The notes: generated from the letters alone by a model not told the origin. A stretch of 64,000 bases of DNA from Sipunculus nudus (GCA_026874595.1 CM049314.1:26483729-26547728), one strand, 5' to 3'; positions 36,530-49,158 are shown, counted from the stretch's first letter. Numbers and translations are program-made.

Positions 36530-38774
36530 ATATGTAAACCATCAAAACACCGACGGTCCATGTGTGTAAAGTGAATTTAGCTGAATATATATATTTATAT
36601 ATCACTCCTCCATAGAGAATTATAATTCATGAATAATAGAACACTGCAAACTTGGACAAAATGGACAATTACTTAACCTTTTATCAAGAACAAATAAATT
36701 TCCATCGATAAACTATGGATTTACAAAATGCATACACTATTGCACATTCAATAAAAGGTATCAAGATAAGGATTCGAAATAGTGTCATTAAAAACCCAGG
36801 GTAAGAAAAATATTGAAAACTAAATTGGCAAGCACATCTTGACCTAGAGAACAACTGGATGCAAGATTACGCAACATAAACCCCATGGTACTCGTACTTC
36901 GACCCGTTACACAGTATCTATGCAAGTTAGACAATTAATCTAATTATGCATGAATATATACCATTTAATCAAACCTAATACATGCGTCTGATTTTCGTAG
37001 TTTTATAATAATCCAGTCACCATTTTTTTCCATTAGACATTAAATCTGATCAAGTTGGAATAAGTTGTACTCTCTTAACTCTCCCTACAAAATGTTAACC
37101 GACTATCAATTTAGAAAAAATTTCCTTTTGAAAATTATTAAATTGTTCTTGGGATATACATGTCAATAATGCCTGTTTCGACTGAAAGCCTGGGATTCTT
37201 ATATGGCCGCCATCTAGCCTACATGCCAGAGGAAAAAGTACTAAAATCGACTCCAAATAACATTAAGATACACAGTTTTGAAAAAAAAAATTATGAAATT
37301 GCGACATAATAAAGAATATAAGCATTGATACACTATAAAGGCAACCAAGTCACAATGAAAATAAAGAGTTACGATTAAATGGTTATTACTTAAGAACATA
37401 TTCCTGTTTTGTTGAAAAAAAGTCCTTGCATAACTCGCATTTATATGTTATTATTATTATAATAATTATTAATATTATCATTCATTCGCCTTTCATAAGA
37501 TACTGGCTTCGTCTTACAGCCCTAATTATGAGATACACAAAAAATTATGAATTTACAAAGGAACAGATACCCATATGAGTAATAAATGCTACAATCTTAT
37601 TGAAAAGTCACTCGGGTAGTGGCAGAGCGCTGATTCCGGCATTTTTTGTCCGTTTATATGTTGGGACTGATCTAAGCTCAAGACAAATTAATAGCAAATT
37701 TTTATATATGCACCTGCTTTTCGAATTACCTCTATTCAATAATAATCTCCGTGCAATATAATTCCATTAGCATCATATCTTAGAAGCATTAACATTCCTT
37801 AATATCATTCTATCTGTTGTAATGTCATTGTATAAATATAAAAGCCAATGCCATATCATATCTCCTTTTCATTACCAAGTATAATATCAATATTAAATCA
37901 GTGCAAATGTTCAAATCTGTATTATGCCTTTCCTAGTTAAAAACCATCGAATATCAAAATGTGCGACGAGAATCGAATACCGCAACTTTTATCCGGTTAT
38001 GACACCAACGCACGATCGCAATATGCAAAAAGGAAACATTCATCGGATACCCCTAATAGGCAAATTAAAATAAATAAACGATACAGACTGTTAAGTTTCC
38101 GGCGTACACGCATCTGTATTTTCCACAGTAATAGCAATAGTAAAAACTTTGAGCTAATCTCAAAAAATATTTTCGTAACTTGAAGGCCCGAGTACAATAT
38201 TTTCCTTTTTAGTCTAAAAGAGCATTGTTCAAACTATCTCACAAGTGTAGTTAATTCGATCCACGAAGCCAATGATATATGAGACGAAGGCAAAATATTA
38301 AGAAAGAAGGCTGTTCCCACTTTAACCCTTAATTTTTATTTTTATACCTTTGCTTTCGCACTCCAACTTTATGCACCCGTTTTAGATAGAGTATATTTGA
38401 CCATTATTTGCTGTTATAAGATGAAAAGATTGAAATTCTTAACTGTTATATTTAATGCAGAAATGCATTAGTATATTTGTGTGTTTATTAATTATACCTC
38501 GAAATGGGAAATTGAATGTCTTCACATGTTATCCTGCCTAAAAAAATATTTTTAACTAATTAGATTTCCTTTTAGGACTTTAGAACTGCTTCTTGGTCCG
38601 GTTTTGGTATAAAAAGTTCTTTCAAAACTTTTTCGAAAAATGAACACCAAGAAATAATAAAATTTCTATCTGTGAAAAAGAAGCCTTGACATTCATGGCT
38701 AAACCAGCTAACAATAAAACCAACTAATTTTATATTGGGCAGCATTATATTTTGTTCTTTTTTTTTTTTTACAG

Positions 38775-39693
38775 TCGTACGTTCGGTCCATGGAACAGCC
38801 AGAGCGTTACTTTGGTTTGGACTAAAAAAGACAGTTATCCTCACTGCTTTTATAGGAACGTGCACTTACATCTGCTTGTATTGCTGCACATATCACCGAC
38901 ATACACTACATCAAGGAAGAGTTTATATAGAGAATGAATATATCAAGAGTACAACTTTTTCGGATCCAAACTTTATCGCAATATGCATGGGCATCTGTTA
39001 TCGGGGGAAAGCTCTTGAAGATATGAAAAACAGAAACGAGGCAGAAATATTCAGATCCTTTTTACCATCATTTTGTTCTTCAATTACCAAGGGTTACAAC
39101 TATCATTTTTATTTAGGTTATGATTTTGATGACCCGATTTTATCCACATTGGAAGGCTACAATTTTTTCAAAAAGACGTTTCCCGATGTAATTGAAAAGC
39201 ATTGCGCTTATCCGAGAAACATTACTCTACATATGGTAAAGTTGCCTTTCTCAGGGAAACCTGCATGGGCACAGAACGACGCCTGTATGGAGGCTTATAT
39301 TGATGGCGCCGAGTATTTGTACCGAGTGAATGATGACACAGTATTCACTTCATCTGGATGGACAGAACACTTCATTAAGAAACTAGCGAATTATACCCCA
39401 TCAAATGTCGGCGTGGTTGGACCCACTCACACCTACGGAAATACAGCCATTTTAACCTATGACTTTACTCATCGAACGCATATAGAGATATTTGGCGTCC
39501 ACTATCCCCGCATATACAGGGCCTGGAGTGCAGACGGTTGGATTACACGTATATATCAGCCACACCGTACCACCAAGTTACCAAATGTTACTATAAAACA
39601 CACAGGGAAATATGGCAGAAGGTACAAGCTGTACACGAAATTTAGGTCACAGTTAAAAAGTGTAGAACAAAGATCAAAGATTGTAATAGAAAG
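38775..39693 (+). CDS. Putative two-domain Golgi glycosyltransferase, copy B, exon with membrane anchor and N-terminal GT domain
   Basis: Seen: this paralogue of 23305-24223 has exactly the same length (919 nt), acceptor phase and donor (GTGGGT at 39694). A long T tract and ACAG precede it. The order is L-K-K, a hydrophobic anchor rich in Cys and Tyr (residues 19-39), a lumenal stem, then the GT-A-like domain with N-D-D-T at 185-188. The A-D-D-W motif of copy A is A-D-G-W here: GGT at 39536-39538 replaces GAT. Two blocks are identical to copy A at nucleotide level (39017-39139, and the 78 nt matching 23780-23857 of A), while the stem and the loop around 39160-39250 differ at many sites. No in-frame ATG lies upstream of the anchor in this exon, so a 5' exon is missing. 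Inferred role as for copy A; donor and acceptor sugars are unknown. Confidence 0.85.
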
Positions 39694-40995
39694 GTGGGTA
39701 TAACATTGATACATATACTTATGAATAGACATAACGATTTAGAGTATAATGTCCAACAAAGGCAATAAAACTGTCAAGCAGAACATGCTTATGTATGTTC
39801 AGAAAATGATCTGTTGGCTGATAGCTTATTTAAATAAAATGATCATATTGGCTTTTACTAATAGTTCAAAGAAGTTGTCAGTAGACCATGCCGCTAAGCT
39901 GCATCTCCAAGCCCATTACAGGCCATTTAATATAATATAATTCACATATTAATTTTAAACATTCCAGGTCTGATAGTTTTTAAGTGCACACTGATATAGT
40001 CTGTCATTTGCAGCTAGAGACTGAAAGCTCTTACATTGACTATGACTGCTATGAAACTCAAAATATTGTATGAGTTGTGATTTTTCATACCTGGTACCTC
40101 CAGGTGGCGAAAGCGTACCAGTCGCATAAATAAAATTACTTTATAAATTTGATATCTTAGTTTTAGGTTACCTTTTGGTGAACAGACATTATATAATGTT
40201 ATCACGTTCACATATAATTATTAAAACAATCGCCATACAGGTCTCAATACCTGCCTGTTTATGTTCAAGGGTAGATATGAGGCATATTCTTCGATTGGTA
40301 TGAAACAACACAAAGAGTTGTTCATCAAACTTTAACAGTATTAAAAGCCGGATTTTAAACCTGTTATAAATCGCAATTAAGCTCGAAGAATGTCTTACTG
40401 CCATGATTAAGGGCTTCTAAATACATTTTACAATCCTGTGTCCATGTCGTTTTCACTGAGACCTGATTTATGTATTACATGAAGACGACGTTACCAAAAG
40501 ACATTCCTGTATGATGACGAGGGTTACCATGTGACACATTAGACAGATAACGGATGCTGCATTATATATTACATATTACATAATATATATTTTTTAATGT
40601 TACTTTGGATTCTCTATGATCAGAAAAAATATCCGTATAACAAATTGACTGACATGCAGAGCACTTCTTTTATAATGTGATAAAAGAAGTGCAATGAACG
40701 ATTGTTTGTAGGCTTAAACTTAAAACAAAAACGCAGTAATCAATGAAAAAAATTCTATACAGTCTAGGGCCAGTTTAAGGGCAATATAAAGATTGCATAC
40801 ACATAAAATTTTGCCATGAAATTGTTTGTTTGTTAATATAGTGGTCGTTTCTATTTACATTTAATCGTTAATTACAAATTCTATTATTTTCTTCGAAATA
40901 TTTGAAGACTTTTACTTGCAAATTTATTATTATGAAGGTGCTTTCATTGGTGATGACTTTTAACTGTCGATAAGCTTTTACCCTGTCCTATTCAG
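39694..40995 (+). other. Intron of glycosyltransferase copy B (1302 nt)
   Basis: It starts GTGGGTATAA and ends CCTGTCCTATTCAG, in the same position and phase as the copy A intron but about 600 nt shorter. It includes a perfect 13-bp hairpin at 40661-40692 that is absent from the matching part of copy A. No coding signal recognised. Confidence 0.85.
40661..40692. repeat. Perfect 13-bp inverted repeat (hairpin) in copy B intron
   Basis: GCACTTCTTTTAT, 6-nt loop, then its exact complement. The matching part of the copy A intron lacks it. Could be a small palindromic insertion. Confidence 0.6.
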
Positions 40996-41722
40996 GTATA
41001 TCAAGTACAAAACCTCCAGCCGGTCAAGAGTAGCTCCTAATGGGAAGAAGGTCGTCAGTATGTCACTGTACGGGAACAACAGAACCTACACATACGGCGC
41101 CATCAGGAACGCCCAGCTACTCCCGATTGTGTTCCCCGGATGGACGCTGAGGGTTTATGTTGCTGCTCCTGGAAGTCCTTTGGCGGTGCCAGAGAATTTT
41201 ATTCGATCACTGGCACGGTTAAATGTGGACCTTAGAAAAATAAATCCTTCAAGAACCAATATACCGCCTAGCATGTGGCGCCTTCTGGTGGCCGATGATC
41301 CAAGCATTGAGTATTTCATTATACGTGATGCTGATGGCAGACTGTCGGAGAGAGATTATAAAATGACTCGAAGCTTAGTTGAGCAGGATGAACAGTTTTT
41401 ATGTGTCCGTGATCACATTACACATTGTAACTGCACAATACCCAAGGGATTGTGGGGTGGAAAGCCTGAATGGTTTCAGGTACCTCATATGCCGAAATCA
41501 ATTCTCACTTTTCTTCCGAAATCAAAACTAAAGGAAAAATATTTTCTTGAGAAAACATTTGAGAGCAGAATCAGTGCCACCAGGGTACAATGTAAAAATT
41601 TAATAGATTGTGAGGGATCTCATATCAAATTTATTGAAAATATTACTGAACATTTCATATATGTTGGGAAGTTGCATGATGAATTTGGAGAATTCAAGAA
41701 ATTTCAAAATAGATGTGTATGA
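40996..41722 (+). CDS. Putative two-domain Golgi glycosyltransferase, copy B, last exon with C-terminal GT domain
   Basis: Seen: 727 nt, as in copy A, ending in TGA at 41720-41722. The domain keeps the string expected of a GT-A-like metal site: R-D-A-D-G-R-L at 41324-41344, then S-E-R-D with D at 41354-41356, R-D-H about 20 residues further on and the G-L-W-G-G-K-P-E-W block. An N-I-T sequon lies near the C-terminus. Known: R-D-x-D with a downstream R-D-H and G-x-W-G is a recurrent pattern in uncharacterised eukaryotic and bacterial glycosyltransferase-like proteins. Inferred: this is the better-preserved second domain of the pair and probably the catalytically competent one. AATAAA at 41814-41819 is a candidate polyadenylation signal 92 nt downstream. 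Spliced from 39693. Confidence 0.87.
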
Positions 41723-41813
41723 CAAGTAACATAGTATTCATATTGCCCAAGATATGTCACAGCCATATATTTCTTTTTTTAGGCTTTGTAGCTTTGTGTT
41801 CAATAAGGGAACA

Positions 41814-41819
41814 AATAAA
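41814..41819 (+). promoter_or_regulatory. Candidate polyadenylation signal, copy B
   Basis: AATAAA 92 nt after the copy B stop codon. It is not at a position matching the copy A signal, so the two 3' UTRs may end differently. Confidence 0.45.
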
Positions 41820-42129
41820 TTCACAAAACAAAAAGGTACAACATTATAAAATTAGGTACAATAGTATATATTTAATCATATGTACAGTATTATATATGTA
41901 CTTAAAAAACGCTTTACCTGAGCTGATGAATAATATTAAAGGCCAGTGTCCAATCTTCAGTATCAAAACTTTTTGAGATTTGTTACTGACAGTTCACAGC
42001 ACATGACAACATGCATCAATTTGCTGATCACTTTCAGTCTGCATAAACAAGTAACTATTAACCAGAAACGATGTTTTAAATGAGAGTTGCAGTTAAAGGC
42101 AGTTGAAAATTGGAATGCTGTAATGGTGT

Positions 42130-42332
42130 TTTTTATGTATGTAAAATATATACCTATTTCGTATTTTATGTGAAATTACAGGACTACTGATATGTTTTTA
42201 TTTGTACGTAAAATATATACTTATTGAGTATTTTATGTGAAATATAGAACAACTGATGATATGTTTTTACATGTATGTAAAGCGCTTATGACATGATTCA
42301 ATACATATAATGAGCGCTATATAAATAATAAA

Positions 42333-42381
<49 letters not shown>
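42130..42381 (+). repeat. Tandem 67-bp units merging into a SINE/LINE-like tail and (TTA)n
   Basis: Two full units and part of a third: TATGTAAAATATATACC near 42138, GTACGTAAAATATATAC near 42199, GTATGTAAAGCGCTTATG near 42270. The last runs into GAGCGCTATATAAATAATAAA and a (TTA)n tract to 42381. The pair AAGCGC...GCGCTATATAAAT before a short simple repeat is a common 3' tail of invertebrate LINEs and SINEs. Confidence 0.6.
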
Positions 42382-42383
<2 letters not shown>

Positions 42384-43158
42384 CTGTTATAGATTAAGCT
42401 TTTTATTTTATATATTCTATGTTTAGAAAACTATTTTATACATATTTTATATTCTTTACTATATAAATGTAAGCATATAATGTAAATACCTGTCTGTGAT
42501 GTTTCCAGGTGTCATTGGTAAATGTGAACTCAATGACCCAACCATTGTGAATAGGAAATAGGCCCGTGTTGTAGTGAATAAATGTTGACACGACGAGTAT
42601 TGAATGTAGTTATTCAGTAATCATTTGTCAGACGGTTTATTTTTTAGGAAAATGTAAAGTGGTTGCAAGGTAACGAACTTGCATTGCATAAATAATTGGT
42701 CGTTTACCTATTTTATTTCAGAGTTACGCAAAAAATGCACTGGTTGTTAAAAGCACTCATTAATATGTCATATATTTAAAAGCCAGATGATAGTACTCTG
42801 GGATTTAGTTAAAGTGGTAAAGAGTTAAGCTATAATGGCTCCATATATTTCCGAACGTTATTACTTTGAAAGCAAAGTTCTGGATATGATTGCTTTTGTC
42901 TAAACGAAAATAAAACTGGTAATATTGGCTGTTTAACCGAAAATATTGCATACAGTTTATGATAATTTAAGTATTCAGATGTTATTTGTACAACAAATAC
43001 AGAAGATAAATGATAAAATATCATTTACACGACGTAAACTTACGGATATACGATGAACGAAAATATAAAAGACTTTTGATCTTTTGTTGACCTGAATGTA
43101 GGTAATACGCAACTTTAAAGCCATAGTACAGCTTCTGCACTGATACATTGGCCTGCAC

Positions 43159-44868
43159 TGATCCATTTATACCCGACCCTGCAGATAAATACCGAATATT
43201 CATAAGATGTAGGAATAACAATACGGTCATAAACAATACGAAAAGTGCTCGGTAGTCCTGTGAATATCCATTTACTTCGACGTGCAAGATAAGCCATTTA
43301 CACATATCTTGTCCCCTCATCTCTGAACTGGTGACCTATGACCTCCTGACCTGAGCGTGTTATCTCAGGTGGTAGACAATAATCTGCGCTTACACGCGGA
43401 CGAGGCCGATTTACAATAAGCGCTCACTAAACGATAACGGCAAAACAAGCGAGGGCGAGTATACCAACGTGTCAGTGCACAATTTAATTTTAACACGTCA
43501 CAGTCAGTAATTTTAGTGAGTCAACGACTGTGATATTATTTATTTGAGAAGGAGAAAGAAAAGGCAAATGCCCAGTTCACCTTAACTCTTGAATGATTAG
43601 TGTGACCCGTGCTGGCCACTGGTCAGTGTACTTGGTGACCATTAAATGTTACGTAAGTAGTCGATGTTTAAAAATTCTTAGCGTGGGATAGTACATGTGC
43701 ATAGAGCCTGCATTTGCAGAATACATAGTATCACCATTTGATGGTCAATTAAATAACCTTTGTAGAAGTGATCATCATCGTGTGGTGCATGTACTTAAGA
43801 CATTAAAGCCGTCAGTAACAACATGCATAACTCAGTAAGCGCCCAGTTTAAGCCTCTCAACTAATCGTTATAAACACCTTTCACAACATTAGCACAAAGC
43901 ATATCCTGCCCTGCCTAAAGGTCAGAGGCCATACTGTTTTTCTGGTATATATATCCAATTTAGAACAGATACAGAGTGGGAGTCGAGGTATTCACTGTCG
44001 TTTATATATATATATATATTGATTGCCAACTGAATAATATATTATACCTCGGATAGAGTCGCAGTTCTGATTCAACAAACTCTGAAATAAACTCTTGGTT
44101 GGGCCATTTAACTCCCTACCAAAGGACATTTTGTGACAGAACTTCTCATGTCGACAAAAACTAATGACGAACTATATATTTATAGAGAGACTGGCGGCTC
44201 TTTGATAGACTAACTTTTTATTCAGTATATATAGGCTCCTTATGAACAGTATTTGCAAGAACTAAATGAACTCGCAATATAAATATTTAGAGTTGGCCAT
44301 GTACCAAATCATGGGGCATTTGCAAACTTTGTGCTATTATATTATTAGCAGATGGTGTTTTTTTTCATGGCCCATTGCTAATGGTCAACATCTCGGGAGA
44401 AAGATCCGAAGGCAAAGCCCATTCTAACATATTTGAACAGATATTACTGTCAACGTTTGTATGAGGGTAAATGCATTTCACCTGTGCATTTGATAAATGA
44501 GAAATCGATATGCAAGTGGGACACCTCTGGTGGCAGTCAGGTGAGAGTGTTTCGCTTGCACGAATGAACGTTGTTGCTTTACGTAGTATTAATCTTTGTT
44601 TTCCAAACACAAATGTGTTAACAGACACAAAGTAGTTGTGCCCCTTGATTTTCAGAGAATTTCGTGTCTTCTTTTCTCACGAATAAATCCTTGCCATATG
44701 ATTAGTTTGCCTTCTGAACCAAAGGTTGTCTGATTTAATGCTTTAAAATTAATTCCTTGATTTGATTGATTTAGGACAATTCATTTGTACTGTACTCATT
44801 TCACTTTAGAATTATATAAGGACATACATTTAATTATAAGAATCAGCGTGTGGCTTTGTAAAAGGATT
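43159..44868. other. Non-coding stretch
   Basis: No gene recognised. Holds the three nuclear-receptor half-sites at 43332-43352 and a short (TA)n near 44004-44018. Confidence 0.5.
43332..43352 (-). promoter_or_regulatory. Three perfect nuclear-receptor half-sites (DR1 plus DR2)
   Basis: TGACCT occurs three times, at 43332, 43339 and 43347, separated by 1 and 2 bp. On the minus strand this reads AGGTCA direct repeats with DR2 and DR1 spacing. Such spacing is used by RXR, HNF4, COUP-TF and PPAR/RAR-type receptors. It lies about 1.6 kb past copy B; no promoter is recognised nearby. Confidence 0.4.
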
Positions 44869-44998
44869 TCCGGTCGGACTTTATGCTGAGCGCTACCTAG
44901 AGTGCCGAGAGGTACCGAGCGCCAGCGCTAGGTATGACTTTTTGCTTAGCGCTACCCGTTTGACAGCTGTCAGCGCCATGACCTAACGGAAACCCTGC
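44869..44998. mobile_element. Short MITE-like element with imperfect terminal inverted repeats
   Basis: GGATTTCCGGTCGG at the left and, inverted, CAGGGTTTCCGTTAGG at the right, enclosing two direct repeats of GACTTTxTGCTxAGCGCTACC about 57 bp apart. CAGGGTTTCCG is a typical hAT-like terminus. GC-rich relative to its surroundings. A related GCTCGGTAGC-rich word occurs near 46260-46285. Confidence 0.4.
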
Positions 44999-47900
44999 AC
45001 TAGGACGTGTTGCCGAGCGCTGCCCCATCATACTCTCACATACGTTGGGCTACCAAGAGCAAGAGACTTTTTATTATCAAGCGTTTCGACAGATGTCATC
45101 ATTTGACGTGTTCAGTACAATGCCTTCTTCCTTTATTCATATATTCGTATAAACAAGTGTTACAGATTTATTGTGGAGAACAATATTAAAAGCAACTATA
45201 TATGTGGTTGTTTTTATTTTATTACACATTTCATTAATCACATTATATGTTGTATCCTCTGATTAATCATTTCATCATAACATTTACATAGTAATATCAT
45301 ATAACGGTTCAATTCGAATATTTTGTAACAATGTTGTGTTCTAATATGCTAACACGATTAATGATATGGAATTATTTAAAAAAAATGTTGAATACCTATA
45401 AGCAAAAGTAAAAGTGAAGCATTTTTAACATGGATGAATATATTGTATTTAATTATTGTAAATGTTCTTTCATTGTAATAAAGGATCATTGCTTATATTA
45501 CAGTCTATGTTAGTTATTTTACAGTGAACGTAAACAGAAACTTATTTATGTTTTATTAATTATGAAAAACATTTACCCGACTGCGTACATGCATAATTAC
45601 CACACATGCAAGTATACTATTTTGACTAGCAAATTAGTTATACATTGAATATAGTTATTTTCCTACATAAGCATATACAGCTAACCCCGGTTATCCTATG
45701 AATGTCTCCGATAATTTCAAAATAACATGCATTGAATTCTTCTATTATGTTCAAACACAAGAAAGCATATGCACTTTCACTTGCATACTAAAATATATGT
45801 GCAAATGTACCATTGTATTTTGAAAATGGATATATTTGTTTCATATATTTTATTTTATATATTACTTCATATATAGACTCATCAGATACGTATTTTCACT
45901 TGGATTACATGAACTTACAATCCATTCCCTACACACACATATGTATGAAGGAAATTTATAGTTTAATATTTTAATTTTAAGAAATCCCATTTCATATATA
46001 ACGTTTGTACTTATAAGGAAATAAGAAAAAATATTTTGTAAATTGATATATAAAATACAATACATACCGGTATTTCTGTTAAGGAGGAAATCATTAATTA
46101 TTCATGTTTTTAATTAATAAAAATATATTATAATATAAGAATAACTAAAAATATAATTTCTGTAAAAACTGTTCTGCAAAAAAGTGTTTCATTGGTTTGT
46201 TAAGCGAAAAACTAATGATAATAAAGCAATGATCACGACAAAATTACATTAATCAAAACGCTCGGTAGCTGCGCTCGGTAGCCGGTACTTCAAACAAGAA
46301 AGACTTTGTCTATATGTTTGTAACCTAGAAATCATCATTTGTAAACATAATATACCACATCAAAGATTCTACATTACCAAATGTACTAAGATGTTTACAT
46401 AAATTATGGCCTGCTGTCACCTAGCTGGTGTATAATTTTTTTTCTGTCCTTAAATTTAGACCATGAAATTCATATTTATACAAAAACATATATTCTCTGG
46501 CTTAGACCCTCAAGTGTCGCATAATTAATTTGTGCGTGTTCTTAATGAATTATATATTTATAAAACACTTAGTATTTTTTCATATTTCAGTGCATTTAGA
46601 TCTATAAGTCATGAATATTTGAGTCTTCAACCAAGTAAATTGTATCATTATCATACATTTATTCTGCACTATATGTCTATGTATTCTAGCCAATGTTTGT
46701 CCTCATTTACTCAGCTTTCTGGGTGGTGCAATGTATACGCACGGGTGACGTCCTGACAGTCAATAACACTAATATCAGGTTACGTGAATAGATAATCGAA
46801 TCGAAGTAACAAATATAACACCAGTTGGTTAAGCTGCTGTTCGAGCGAACGCTTCCTGAAAAATTGGGCACATAGGCAAGTCCAAGTCGATTTCATTGTC
46901 CATTTATGGGATACGAACCAAGAATATATGGTAAATATTTTGTGTTTGTTCATAAAACAGCATCGTTGATGTCTCGAACCCCTAACTAAATGGAAAGTTT
47001 ATCTAAAAGCCGCACTATATCCTAGAATGTTCATAAAGAATCATCGGTGCTGCGGAAATAGTGCAATTTAATGGGATTTAACTAAGAGTGTTGACCTCAG
47101 AAAAAACGTGAATGCTTGATATAATGGATTTGATATTAACCCAATAGTGTTTTTTCGCCAGGGGGCGCCACATGCGTGCCGGGCCTACTCCTTTAGAAAT
47201 AAAATGTGCCAGAACAATACATTTATGTTCGTTATTTTACCACAAAATGGCAAGTCAAGTATGGGACTTTGGCCATAAAGGAGCTAACGGCCTAACTTCG
47301 TCTAAAAGGTTGCAAAACGATCAGGGCGAAAATAAGAGCTGATAAAAAGGTTGATGGGCGATAATAAGAGAACTAAGGAATGACAGCTTCACACAGTCAA
47401 CACAGACAGGGAATGCGTGGTTTTTGTTATAATAATTATGTATAGATTGTTTTCAATCAACAGCTGCTTCAGTCGTACTCTAAACCATCATAAGAACATT
47501 GTTTATAAAGATTATCCCTTGTGTTTGTCAAAACTGAAGAAGCCCCCCCCCCCCCCCCAGGTCACTGTTTAACTTTCATTTGACCTGACATTGAAATGGT
47601 AATCGTGGTATGGTCGAGTCTCACTGACACTGTTACTGTTTGTAAAAGGATGAGCATATATAATAATATAATTTGTACGGTTAATAAACAGTATAGTCTC
47701 TTGAACACTTATGTGATCTCATGTTATTCATGTCATTTATTTTCAATGCAAGACTTGCTTTTCATGCGTCCCTCTTGACAGTCTTGTTTTGACATACACA
47801 ACTGTGACACTCAATTGACATGATGTGGAGGGTCTTGTTTTGAAATTGGACTGCTGGATTTTATATTAATACATGATCTAGTGGCTAAACATATTTAAAT

Positions 47901-49158
47901 TATATGTACTCACAGATTACTCTTTAAACAAAGACAAATAAATACATATGTTTATTGTTATGGAATAAAGGTGTCTTCATATGACCTTTTTTAATGACAA
48001 TATAATTACTCCTGGTTTAACATGTTAAGAAATTAACGAAAAGTGATTAAAGTGCTAAATAAATTTCCTTTGGCATGTAGGCCTATCACTTTTAAGTTTA
48101 TCCACAAATTGCGCTGGGTATTACTTGAACTCCCTTTGACTTTCAAATTGTGATGACAGGATTATAATTACATAAAATCAAAATATACACAGCAAACAAT
48201 AATAATGTCCCGATAACATCTTCACTGTAGCACGAATTACAGCAAGGGTCATTGGACCTGAGTGAAAATTAAACTACATTTGTCATAGAAGATTTGCAGA
48301 ATCCCCATTTCCATTCTTAACACTATGATGATCCCAGGGCTATGTATGTAACCAAAGAAAGGTGGCTCCACTCTTGGTTGGTAGCCAAAGGGCTAATACA
48401 AAAGATTTTAAATATATTTGGTGGTGACCATTGCGGCATGTCTGACCAATTTACAAGCATACTCTTTTGTAGTTAAAGGTTTGTAAATAATCGTGCGAAA
48501 CCAGTTCATACATTTAAAAATTCTTTATTATATAACCATATGATCCAAAGTATAGTTCAGATGTGCTGCTTTAGGCTTTCATTGGTAATGCTGCAACATG
48601 TTAGCGCTGGTTAGCTACAGTTAACATGATAACCTCATAAGTATAGGGTATACAGGAAATATATGTGTTATATAAACATTTAAACAATTTAACAGAAAAC
48701 TGTTAAGTTACTACATATAGGATGTACGACACAAAATCTGTGATGGGTGGTAATAAACATGACTAATTTAACAGCAATCTATAAAAAAAACTGGCCCTTC
48801 TACAGCAAACAAGAAATAATTTTACAATGGTTTACATTGGTTGTTACTACCTCAGCAGCTATACTCAATAGATGTCTGATAAAAACATTAACAGGATGGT
48901 TATAACACAGAAGCACATGGCTCTTATACGAACTGAATATTAGCAAATGTGTGTTGCATTAAATGACCATAATAATTATTAACATACATTCATATATTTT
49001 CTGGCATTAATTAACATGAGCCAAATTATCCACAGACATAAAAGCATATGCTTACTACACTGTAGACCTGTTAACCCTCTCATAAATTAAGAACCATGAC
49101 TTCACCATAAGAGCTGAACCCTTTACTTGGTTCCAAAAAGTGTGCCTGTCCTACTGAC
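44999..49158. other. Non-coding AT-rich stretch
   Basis: No gene recognised. Includes a CTCF-like site at 47155-47169 and a C tract at 47543-47558. Confidence 0.5.
47155..47169 (+). promoter_or_regulatory. CTCF-like motif, 13 of 15 positions
   Basis: TCGCCAGGGGGCGCC; the core CCAGGGGGCGCC is the strongest part of the CTCF consensus. Mismatches at positions 1 and 3 only. Confidence 0.4.

Larger units (their letters stand above)
36640..43158 (+). repeat. Segmental duplication unit 2 (contains glycosyltransferase copy B)
   Basis: This is the second, shorter unit in the same orientation as 20460-29625. Its left edge lies about 150 bp beyond the right end of the hAT-like element at 33852-36490, and homology fades after about 43158. 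Non-coding parts have drifted with many small indels, while two exon blocks are identical to unit 1, suggesting an old duplication with later sequence exchange or strong constraint on exons. Confidence 0.8.

Noticed and set aside
37959-38183. 74-codon frame as the missing first exon of copy B
   Set aside because: It starts at the conserved ATGTGCGA word, but the frame is not maintained in unit 1 (stop after about 8 codons), so it is unlikely to be coding.
41275-41291. CTCF-like 14/15 match on the minus strand inside copy B exon (also in copy A near 26411)
   Set aside because: It is dictated by the conserved W-R-L-L-V codons of the glycosyltransferase; regulatory meaning is doubtful.
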